In this document: positions 6,599 to 12,230 of the stretch, piece by piece
Numbering within the stretch: position 1 is the first letter of the stretch
How the letters are laid out: each line of letters opens with the position of its first letter
Source of the DNA: Accumulibacter sp.
Lineage (GTDB): Bacteria > Pseudomonadota > Gammaproteobacteria > Burkholderiales > Rhodocyclaceae
Length of the DNA: 13,216 bases
Assembly: GCA_031264825.1 (NCBI GenBank)
Contig: JAISDL010000069.1
Location: forward strand, 1 to 13,216
Direction of reading: 5' to 3'
Translations under genes and position numbers: made by a program
Notes under the pieces: model-generated
What the model was told of the DNA's origin: nothing
What the model saw: the letters and a program-made list of their open reading frames with translations, nothing else
Databases searched by the model: none

Positions 6599-7665
6599 TG
6601 ATCACCAAACTCGAACTGAAAAACTTTCGGGGCTTCCGGGATTTCACTCTCGAAGGGATCCGGCCGATCACGCTGGTCGCCGGCGCGAATAACGTCGGGA
6701 AATCCACGCTCCTCGAAAGCCTCTTCCTGTTCATGGACAGGAACTCGAGCGACGTGTTCATGAAACTCAATGCTTTTCGTGGAGTTCAGAAGTTGAATCC
6801 TTCCCCATCGGTCGTGTGGGAGACTTTGTTTACCCATATGGATACGGGAAACAGGATTGTCGTCTCGATCGAAGACGACGGACAAACACAGTCGCTGACT
6901 CTTGGGAAAGACGAGTTTTTTTCGCTTTCTTCGGTTATAAAAGCGCAGTCGCGTACCGACGCGGCGGATCTCGGTATGCCGATATACAATAGTTATCCGC
7001 TCGAAACAAACTACGAGTGCAATGAAAGAAAGGAAGTATCGCATTTTGTTTTAAGCGAAAAAGGCATCGCCCTTCATTTTGGAAAATCTGTCCATGCACC
7101 AACAAAATATGTTTACTACATGGGCGGGAATATCATCGTTCCGCCTCATCTGGTTGCGGAATTTCTGAGCCAAATCGACCTGGCTGGTAAACACGGCGAA
7201 TGTATCGACGCGCTGAAGATATTGGAACAACGGATAAAAGACGTTTCGGTCGTCGTGATCGGCGGTATCGGCGGGGTCTATGCCGACCTGGGCGAGCCGA
7301 AAAAATTCCCTCTGAACGTGCTGGGCGGCGGCGTCAATAAACTCATGCAGATCGTCGCGACAATGCTTGCCAATCCGGGTTCGATTTTTCTTGTCGATGA
7401 GATCGAAAACGGATTTCATTATTCGTTCTTCCCGGCGCTGTGGAAGATTATCGGCAAGTTGGCGGCGGAAACGCGCTGCCAGTTTTTTGCGACGACGCAC
7501 AGTTACGAGTGCATCAGCGGCGCCCGTGATCTTGCGACTGGCGACCCTGAAGGCAGGCTGTTCCGCTTCGTCCGGCTCGACAAACAGGGCGAGACGGTCG
7601 TTCCGCGCATTTTTGAAAATGATTCGTTCGACTACGCGATCCAGAGTGATTTGGAAGTGAGATAG
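6598..7665 (+). CDS. AAA15/OLD-like ABC-type ATPase, putative defence ATPase
   Basis: A 355-residue ATPase of the AAA_15/AAA_21 type. ITKLELKNFRGFRDF is the usual N-terminal strand; Walker A is GANNVGKST (29-37); an LGGGV signature-like motif lies near 242-246; Walker B is IFLVDEIENG (263-272); the switch histidine is in TTHSYE (H301). It has no fused nuclease domain; the next gene, 2 nt away, is TOPRIM-like. ATPase plus TOPRIM pairs (OLD, Gabija, PARIS) sense phage or DNA damage and activate a nuclease, so a similar role is inferred. The ATG overlaps the rluB stop (TAATG), with AAAGAGGA upstream as ribosome site. After about 6770 the codons become AT-richer than in rluB, suggesting acquisition. 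Family certain, function inferred. Confidence 0.85.
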   Translation: MITKLELKNFRGFRDFTLEGIRPITLVAGANNVGKSTLLESLFLFMDRNSSDVFMKLNAFRGVQKLNPSPSVVWETLFTHMDTGNRIVVSIEDDGQTQSLTLGKDEFFSLSSVIKAQSRTDAADLGMPIYNSYPLETNYECNERKEVSHFVLSEKGIALHFGKSVHAPTKYVYYMGGNIIVPPHLVAEFLSQIDLAGKHGECIDALKILEQRIKDVSVVVIGGIGGVYADLGEPKKFPLNVLGGGVNKLMQIVATMLANPGSIFLVDEIENGFHYSFFPALWKIIGKLAAETRCQFFATTHSYECISGARDLATGDPEGRLFRFVRLDKQGETVVPRIFENDSFDYAIQSDLEVR

Positions 7666-7667
7666 AA

Positions 7668-8360
7668 ATGGAAAGCGGAAAGACAAAATACGAAAGGATC
7701 ATGTGCCCCAACGTCATTGTTTGCGAAGGACTCGACGCGAAAAATTACCTGATTTGGCTATTGGAAGCGCTGAAATCCGAAGATGCAAGATTCGATCACT
7801 TTCATGTGTTCAACGCCGGAGGGGTCGGCGAACTTCCGCGCTTTGTCAAGGCCTTGCCGAATCTTCCAAATTATTCTATTGTCAATACGCTCACGATCGG
7901 TAGGGATGCCGAAGGAGATGCCAAGGGCGCAGGCGAATCGGTAAAAAGACTTTTACGTAACACGAATTTCGCGTCACCCGACGCGCCGTGCAAACCGTGC
8001 CGACCGAAAGGGTCGGAAAATAGCGTGATTACCGGTTATGCGCTTTTTCCTTCCTTTGAGAGCGATACGGTCGATGGCACGCTCGAAGACCTGTGCCTGG
8101 AGACCTTGGCCGGAAAAAATGCCCCGGAAATTTTGGACGTCGCCGACCGTGCGCTCGCGCGCGTGGAAGAGAAATTCGGAAAATTCAAACGACGCCACAA
8201 AAACAGATTGCATACGTATCTGTCGCTGACGGATGAGTTCGTTACCGGCAAACTGGGCGAATCGGCGAAATGGGGAGCGTATGACTCCGGTCATCCGAAG
8301 TTGAACCCGCTGAAAGAATTCTTGTGTTCGATGGCGGACGCCGCGCACTCCACGCCATGA
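7668..8360 (+). CDS. DUF3226/TOPRIM-like protein, partner of the ATPase
   Basis: A 230-residue protein. The N-terminal TOPRIM-like fold shows VIVCEG (Glu20), a Gly-rich NAGGVG turn (49-54) and TIGRDAEGDA with Asp80 and Asp84 as candidate metal ligands. The C-terminal half carries DGTLEDLCL and SAKWGAYD..HPKLNPLKEFL, which I recall as typical of DUF3226 proteins. CKPC at 108-111 is an unusual insertion. A nuclease or RNase effector controlled by the upstream ATPase is the likely role, by analogy with PARIS (AAA15 plus DUF4435) and OLD/GajA TOPRIM nucleases; no activity can be proved from sequence. Codon use is AT-richer than the core genes. ATG 7668 directly follows the ATPase stop. No terminator follows. 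Confidence 0.75.
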   Translation: MESGKTKYERIMCPNVIVCEGLDAKNYLIWLLEALKSEDARFDHFHVFNAGGVGELPRFVKALPNLPNYSIVNTLTIGRDAEGDAKGAGESVKRLLRNTNFASPDAPCKPCRPKGSENSVITGYALFPSFESDTVDGTLEDLCLETLAGKNAPEILDVADRALARVEEKFGKFKRRHKNRLHTYLSLTDEFVTGKLGESAKWGAYDSGHPKLNPLKEFLCSMADAAHSTP

Positions 8361-8449
8361 TCGAGCGAAACAGTACGGAGGGGGTGACTTCCTCCCGTAC
8401 GTGATGATCTCCCTGAAGAGGGAGGTTCCCAACCGTAGGAAAGTTTTTG
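8361..8449 (+). promoter_or_regulatory. Structured intergenic segment with two hairpins
   Basis: GTACGG (8373-8378) pairs with CCGTAC (8395-8400), extendable inward by AGG with CCT across a bulge. CTCCCT (8409-8414) and AGGGAG (8419-8424) form a perfect 6-bp stem around a GAAG tetraloop. Neither is followed by a U-tract. The arms TCCTCCC and GGGAGG could also pair alternatively. The ribosome site AGGAAAG (8437-8443) follows, so a leader or processing role for the P-loop gene is possible but unproved. Confidence 0.4.
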
Positions 8450-9397
8450 ATGAAATTCAATCTGGAATCCTTCCGCGCCTGGCCGCACAGGAAAATTACC
8501 CTGCTCGGCATGTCGGGCGTCGGCAAAACCTGGCTTTCGTCGATCCTCAGGCGGCACGACTGGTTCCATTATTCGGCGGACTACCGCATCGGAAAGCGCT
8601 ATCTCGACGAACCGATCCTCGACCTCGTCAAGCAGGAGGCGATGACGGTGCCTTTCCTGCGCGAGCTTTTGCGCCGCGACTGGATCGATATTTCGAACAA
8701 CGTGAAGGTCGACGATCTCGGACCCGTGCTTTCCTTCGTCGGAAAACTCGGCGACCCCAAGCGCGGCGGTCTTTCGTTCGAGGAATTTTCGAACCGGCAG
8801 GCGCAGTACCGCGACGCCGAAATCGCCGCGATGCGCGACGTTCCCGCGTTCATCCGCAAGGCGCGGAAAGTTTACGGCTACAACCACTTCGTCAACGACG
8901 TCGGCGGCAGCCTCTGCGAGCTTGAAGCACCCGACGTGATCGACCTTCTCGTCGAACATACGCTGATCCTCTACATCCAGGTGACGACGCAGGAAGAAGA
9001 GAACGCGCTGATCCGGCGCGCGCAGTCCGACCCGAAGCCGCTGTACTACCGTCCGGCCTTTTTGGCCGAATACCTGCCGCGCTATTTGGAGGAGAAGGGG
9101 CTCGCGAAGAGTTCGGACGCCGACCCCGACGACTTCACGCGCTGGATCTTTCCGCATCTTTTCCACTCGCGTATCCCGCGCTACGAGGCGATCGCGGAGC
9201 CTTACGGTTATACCGTCACTTCCGACGACATCAACGAAGTCCGCGACGAAAAGGATTTTTTAGACTTGCTCGAAACGGCGATCGCGGGACAGGAATCAGG
9301 AATCAGGAGACAGGAATCAGATGAAAACCGATCGGTGTTTCAAAGCTCCTCTCCGGCGGCGGAGCCGCCGCTGACCGATCTGATCCCTGATTCCTGA
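8450..9397 (+). CDS. Uncharacterised P-loop ATPase/kinase-like protein with repeat-derived C terminus
   Basis: A 315-residue cytoplasmic protein. Walker A is GMSGVGKT (20-27) within ITLLGMSGVGKTWLSS; the P-loop and small-kinase-like layout recall shikimate or adenylate kinases. Conserved-looking blocks follow: FHYSADYRIGKRYLDE, TVPFLRELLRRDWI, VLSFVGKLGDP, YGYNHFVNDVGGSLCEL, HTLILYIQV, WIFPHLFHSRIPRYEAIA and YGYTVTSDDI. I recall this as a conserved, unnamed proteobacterial family with no known substrate. ATG 8450 has AGGAAAG 6 nt upstream; a TTG directly before it is less likely. The family-like part ends near residue 278 (DFLDLLETAIA); the last ~36 residues and the stop codon are read through repeat element B. 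It ends 29 nt from the convergent MFS gene. Confidence 0.75.
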   Translation: MKFNLESFRAWPHRKITLLGMSGVGKTWLSSILRRHDWFHYSADYRIGKRYLDEPILDLVKQEAMTVPFLRELLRRDWIDISNNVKVDDLGPVLSFVGKLGDPKRGGLSFEEFSNRQAQYRDAEIAAMRDVPAFIRKARKVYGYNHFVNDVGGSLCELEAPDVIDLLVEHTLILYIQVTTQEEENALIRRAQSDPKPLYYRPAFLAEYLPRYLEEKGLAKSSDADPDDFTRWIFPHLFHSRIPRYEAIAEPYGYTVTSDDINEVRDEKDFLDLLETAIAGQESGIRRQESDENRSVFQSSSPAAEPPLTDLIPDS

Positions 9398-9414
9398 CAT
9401 CTGATACCTGATAG
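9286..9414 (+). repeat. Full element B, 129 bp: heptamer arms, palindrome and GC hairpin
   Basis: Left arm: five 7-bp units from 9286 (GGGACAG, GAATCAG, GAATCAG, GAGACAG, GAATCAG). The 59-bp core (9321-9379) begins ATGAAAACCGATCGGT, with the palindrome ACCGATCGGT at 9327-9336, and carries the stem CGGCGGC (9354-9360) / GCCGCCG (9364-9370). Right arm: five units from 9380 (CTGATCC, CTGATTC, CTGACAT, CTGATAC, CTGATAG). The element at 10992-11120 has identical dimensions in the opposite orientation; the cores agree at 47 of 59 positions by hand count. Confidence 0.9.
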
Positions 9415-9426
9415 GCCGAAGGCCGC

Positions 9427-10641
9427 TCAGTCCTCTGTCTTCTGACCCCAGGTAAACCACGCGATCGCGGCGGCGATGCACTGAACGGCGACGACGGTGG
9501 CGACCGAGCCGGGCCAGCCGCCCAGGTTTTCGTACGCGACGCCGGCGACCCAGCTTCCCGCCGCGCCTCCGCCGTAATAGCTCATGAAATAGAGGCCCGA
9601 AGCGAGCGAGCGCCCCTCGTCGACGCTGTCGGCGATGAAGCTGATCGTCGTCGATTGGCAGACGAAGACACCGGAAGAGCAGACGATCAGACCGGCGATG
9701 ATGAGAAGGAGCGGCGACGCCAGCGTCAGGAAAGCGCCGGACATCGAGATGAAGAGCGCGCAGAGCAGGACGCGCCGGAAGCCGAAACGCGCGATGAAGC
9801 GCCCCGAAATCGGCGTGATGACGACGCCGACGAGGTAGACGCAGAAAATATTGGCGATCGCGGCGACCGAAAGATTGTACGGCGGTCGAACAAGCGGCAG
9901 ATTGACGTAGGTGAAGACGCCGACGAGCGAAAACAGGACGCAGAAGCCGACCGAGCACGCGGCGATCAGGCGCGCGTTGCGAATATGTTTGGCAAATATC
10001 TTCAGCGCGCCCATGAAATTCCGGTTGGGCGTAAAGTTCCGCGAAGGCGGCAGGAAAAAGACCATCAGCAGCGCGCCGACGAGGATCGACACGGCGAGCG
10101 TGAAGAACGCGTTCTGCCAGCCGACGAGGTGGGCGAGGTGGCCTGTGATGAAGCGTCCGCTGAAGCCGCCCATGACCGAGCCGCCCATATAGATGCTCGA
10201 CATGCGCGGAACCATGTCCTTGTCGAATTCCTCGGCGATGTACGCCAGGATCACGACGATGATCCCCGGAACGAAGAGTCCCTGCAAAAACCGGAGGACG
10301 ATGACCGTGCGGAGGTCGGAGACCGTGGGAATCAAGGCCGTCGGCACCGCGAGCATGAAAAACGACGCGCAGAGGAGCGATTTGCGGCCGATCGCGTCGG
10401 ACAACATCCCGATGAAGGGCGAAAGCAGCGCGATTGCGAAGATCGTCGCGCCGACAGTGATCCCGGCCTGTACCGGCGTCGCGTGGAAGGTCTCGATGAT
10501 CAGCGGCAGAATCGACTGCGCCGAATAAATGTTCAGAAAGCCGAAAAATCCGGTGAGCCAGATGATGAAGCGTGAAGCCTGACGGCGGCTTTCAACGGGC
10601 GCGCGTGGAGATTGCGCCGGAAGAGGGGTGTTTGAGTTCAT
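9427..10641 (-). CDS. MFS transporter, YnfM-like DHA1 exporter
   Basis: A 404-residue, 12-helix major facilitator protein in the inner membrane. MFS motif A is GMLSDAIGRK at residues 78-87 in loop 2-3. GGSVMGGFSGRFITGHL resembles the equivalent stretch of E. coli YnfM, and the second half has ARFGFRR and SGVFVCQSTT. A proton-coupled drug or metabolite exporter is the family expectation; the substrate cannot be read. The start, ATG at 10641, has no clear ribosome site. About 95 bp upstream, three direct copies of GATCGAA at an 18-bp period (10736, 10754, 10772) may be an operator. The last codons (WGQKTED) lie in CTGTCTT CTGACCC, which resembles the heptamer repeat, so the 3' end may be repeat-derived. 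Confidence 0.88.
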   Translation of the reverse strand: MNSNTPLPAQSPRAPVESRRQASRFIIWLTGFFGFLNIYSAQSILPLIIETFHATPVQAGITVGATIFAIALLSPFIGMLSDAIGRKSLLCASFFMLAVPTALIPTVSDLRTVIVLRFLQGLFVPGIIVVILAYIAEEFDKDMVPRMSSIYMGGSVMGGFSGRFITGHLAHLVGWQNAFFTLAVSILVGALLMVFFLPPSRNFTPNRNFMGALKIFAKHIRNARLIAACSVGFCVLFSLVGVFTYVNLPLVRPPYNLSVAAIANIFCVYLVGVVITPISGRFIARFGFRRVLLCALFISMSGAFLTLASPLLLIIAGLIVCSSGVFVCQSTTISFIADSVDEGRSLASGLYFMSYYGGGAAGSWVAGVAYENLGGWPGSVATVVAVQCIAAAIAWFTWGQKTED

Positions 10642-10735
10642 TGTAGGTATGGATTCTCGTTTGAAGCCCCTCGACGGGGAGGGGGAAAAGCGGAAAAGAC
10701 GAAGGCTTTTTCGTGGCGTTCCGTTGGAAGGCGCC

Positions 10736-10778
10736 GATCGAAAACGGGAACATGATCGAAAACGAATAAGCGATCGAA
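10736..10778. promoter_or_regulatory. Three direct repeats with 18-bp period upstream of the MFS gene
   Basis: GATCGAAAACG occurs at 10736-10746 and 10754-10764, and GATCGAA again at 10772-10778; each start is 18 bp from the last. They lie about 95-137 bp upstream of the MFS start codon. Evenly spaced direct repeats suggest cooperative binding of a regulator, but no regulator gene is adjacent. Confidence 0.45.
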
Positions 10779-10799
10779 CCGCAAAACTGGAATGGTATC

Positions 10800-10921
10800 A
10801 CTTCAGGGATCAGGTATCAGGGATCAGATGTCAGGAATCAGATCAGTTACCGGCGGCTTCGCCGCCGCAGTGACGAAAATCCACCCAGGGATAGGTAGGG
10901 GTGAGTGGAACGAACCCCAAC
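10800..10921 (+). repeat. Half element C: heptamers, GC hairpin and GTTGGG module
   Basis: Heptamers from 10800: ACTTCAG, GGATCAG, GTATCAG, GGATCAG, ATGTCAG, GAATCAG. Spacer ATCAGTTAC (10842-10850) precedes the stem CGGCGGC (10851-10857) / GCCGCCG (10861-10867). Then comes the ~54-bp module in minus orientation, ending GGGGT (10898-10902) / ACCCC (10914-10918) and CCCAAC. The order equals that of 306-419 read on the opposite strand, including the same last two heptamers before the spacer. Confidence 0.85.
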
Positions 10922-10972
10922 GGGAGGAGGAAATTTCTCCTGCGCGGCAATCGGCGAAGCGCGATCTCGTAG

Positions 10973-10992
10973 GGGCACGGCGTGCCGTGCCC
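10973..10992. repeat. Perfect 9-bp-arm palindrome
   Basis: GGGCACGGC (10973-10981) and GCCGTGCCC (10984-10992) are exact reverse complements separated by GT. It abuts element D, whose first heptamer begins at 10992. No U-tract follows. A dispersed palindromic repeat or a strong transcript hairpin are the two readings. Confidence 0.6.
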
Positions 10993-11120
10993 TATCAGGT
11001 ATCAGGAATCAGAGGACAGGGATCAGATCAGTTAGCGGTGGCGTTGCCACCGGAGAAAATCTTTGACATACCGATCGGTTTTCATCTGATTCCTGATCCC
11101 TGACATCTGTCTTCTGCTCC
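10992..11120 (-). repeat. Full element D, 129 bp, inverted copy of element B
   Basis: Five heptamers at 10992-11026 (CTATCAG, GTATCAG, GAATCAG, AGGACAG, GGATCAG), a 59-bp core (11027-11085) with the stem CGGTGGC (11036-11042) / GCCACCG (11046-11052) and palindrome ACCGATCGGT (11069-11078), then five heptamers at 11086-11120 (CTGATTC, CTGATCC, CTGACAT, CTGTCTT, CTGCTCC). On the minus strand it lines up with element B without a gap. Compared with B the stem differs by one paired change (T-A for C-G) and the 3-nt loop is wholly different. It ends 57 nt before the zinc-ribbon gene. Confidence 0.9.
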
Positions 11121-11177
11121 GGAGCGACCTGAAAGGGATAAAATGTGCGACGCGATCCAGCCGATAAGGGGGCAACG

Positions 11178-11906
11178 ATGAATTGCGACCAATGCGGAAC
11201 AGCCGTACAAGAGACGACCGGGTTTTGCCCTGAATGCGACCATCCGTTTAAGAGCGCGGAGGATCCCGCTCTGGAAGACCGGCAAGGAACACCCGCGCCG
11301 TCTCAAGAGGAACTTTTCAAGGCCGTCATCGGCCCGCAGAACCAGAGTTACTATCTGGAGCGCTTTCAGCGTTTTGAAAAAAACGGCAAAGCCGTCTCAT
11401 GGAACTGGTCTGCTCTCATTTTCCCTGTCTGCTGGTTCTTCTACAGAAAAATGTGGCGCATCGGAATCCTGTACGTTCTCCTGCACGTTCTATTGTACTT
11501 ACCCTTGGCTTTCCACTCGGACCCCATTTCGTACTTCCCCGCGAACTTCCCCTCGTACCTCCCCGTGAACTTCCTTCTCTATGTTTCCAAAACATCGGGA
11601 AATCCCTTGATCGTCTGGGCTTGCGCATTTCTGTTGATCGGTTTGGCCTTATGGCCTCCGTTGTACGCGAATTCGATGTATTACTCGCATTGTAAAAAGC
11701 TGATTGCGGAAGTTACGACAGCCACGGCGCTATCCGCAGGACGGGAAAGACAACTCGCCGAACTTTCCGCGAGAGGCGGTACGTGTGGAACGGTTGTTTT
11801 TCTTTACCTCGCAGTGTTTCCAGCGTTTGTCCTGGTGAATAGTTGCGTACGTTCCGTAAATTATTCACGAGTCCTCCCCCGCGGAGATAGCGCTTATACC
11901 AGATAA
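11178..11906 (+). CDS. Zinc-ribbon and DUF2628 domain membrane protein
   Basis: A 242-residue predicted inner-membrane protein. An N-terminal zinc ribbon has C3-x2-C6 and C17-x2-C20 (CDQCG and CPEC). A linker follows, then a DUF2628-like block (YYLERFQRFEKNGKAVSWNW, then FFYRKMWRIG) running into the first membrane helices; further hydrophobic segments lie near residues 133-165 and 200-220. The function of the family is unknown. ATG 11178 is chosen because AAGGGGG (11166-11172) is 5 nt upstream and the zinc ribbon starts at residue 3; a GTG at 11145 would add 11 unlikely residues. TAAAAT at 11139-11144 could be a -10. Residues 118-133 carry an in-frame 24-bp duplication. Confidence 0.75.
   Translation: MNCDQCGTAVQETTGFCPECDHPFKSAEDPALEDRQGTPAPSQEELFKAVIGPQNQSYYLERFQRFEKNGKAVSWNWSALIFPVCWFFYRKMWRIGILYVLLHVLLYLPLAFHSDPISYFPANFPSYLPVNFLLYVSKTSGNPLIVWACAFLLIGLALWPPLYANSMYYSHCKKLIAEVTTATALSAGRERQLAELSARGGTCGTVVFLYLAVFPAFVLVNSCVRSVNYSRVLPRGDSAYTR
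11529..11576 (+). repeat. In-frame 24-bp tandem duplication inside the DUF2628 gene
   Basis: Units 11529-11552 and 11553-11576 differ at four positions by hand count. They encode SYFPANFP and SYLPVNFL within an extracytoplasmic loop or membrane edge. The duplication keeps the frame, so it adds 8 residues without breaking the protein. Confidence 0.7.
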
Positions 11907-11947
11907 AAGGCGTGTTCAGTGGCTTGTACGCGGCAATGGGACACCCG

Positions 11948-11965
11948 AAAACTCCAAGGGGTTTT
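11948..11965. terminator. Possible bidirectional terminator between the DUF2628 gene and tRNA-Leu
   Basis: AAAACTCC (11948-11955) pairs with GGGGTTTT (11958-11965), one pair being U-G in plus-strand RNA and A-C mismatched in minus-strand RNA. A-rich and T-rich flanks suit convergent transcripts. It lies about 40 nt after the plus-strand gene and 12 nt after the tRNA 3' end. Confidence 0.5.
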
Positions 11966-11976
11966 GTGAAAATTCT

Positions 11977-12061
11977 TGGTGCCCCGAGCCAGGGTCGAAC
12001 TGGCACGCCTTGCGGCGCTGGATTTTGAGTCCAGTGCGTCTACCAATTCCGCCATCGGGGC
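11977..12061 (-). tRNA. tRNA-Leu, anticodon CAA
   Basis: An 85-nt class II tRNA on the minus strand with encoded CCA (11979-11977). The acceptor is GCCCCGA/TCGGGGC with discriminator A; the D arm has GGCGGAATTGGTAGAC; the anticodon stem CTGGA/TCCAG surrounds loop CTCAAAA, giving anticodon CAA for UUG codons. The variable arm GCGCCGCAAGGCGT and T arm with GTTCGACC are intact. The long variable arm and the GCCCCGATGGCGG start are typical of Leu tRNAs. tRNA 3' ends are common integration sites, but no integrase or duplicated 3' end is visible nearby. Confidence 0.96.
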
Positions 12062-12183
12062 AGCGAGGATTCGATTCCCTTTCAAAATCGCCCTGATTGA
12101 CGTCACTTGGGTGATTGATCTTGAGCGTCACCGTTCAGCTCGACGATTTACGAATGGAATCCGGTAGGAAGCGCGAATTATCC

Positions 12184-12202
12184 CCGATTCGCCGCGAATC
12201 GG
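12184..12202 (-). terminator. Strong hairpin downstream of queF
   Basis: CCGATTCG (12184-12191) and CGAATCGG (12195-12202) form a perfect 8-bp stem with a 3-nt loop, about 28 nt after the queF stop. On the minus strand it is followed by GGATAATTCG, not a clean U-tract, so termination is only a possibility. Confidence 0.35.
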
Positions 12203-12230
12203 CAAGGCGGGGTGCTTTCGTTTTTTCGGC

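Larger units (their letters stand above)
10642..11177. other. Repeat-rich intergenic region, no gene seen
   Basis: Between divergent genes. It contains direct repeats at 10736-10778, half element C (10800-10921), a palindrome at 10973-10992 and full element D (10992-11120). A short CCCC/GGGG hairpin lies near 10667-10679. Short open frames here run through repeats and show no protein family. Confidence 0.7.

Noticed and set aside
9321..9374. A 17-codon ORF in the core of element B (MKTDRCFKAPLRRRSRR), with an ORF of equal length in element D (MKTDRYVKDFLRWQRHR)
   Set aside because: All differences between the copies are at positions that change the amino acid, and the stem changes fit hairpin pairing, so structure rather than peptide coding is conserved.
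9655..10575. A 306-codon plus-strand open frame opposite the MFS gene
   Set aside because: Its product is almost only Arg, Asp, Glu and Ala, typical of antisense of a GC-rich membrane protein gene; the minus strand encodes an obvious transporter.
11977..12061. tRNA-Leu as an attachment site of an integrated element
   Set aside because: No integrase, no repeated tRNA 3' end and no island-like cargo adjoin it; queF and a membrane protein flank it.
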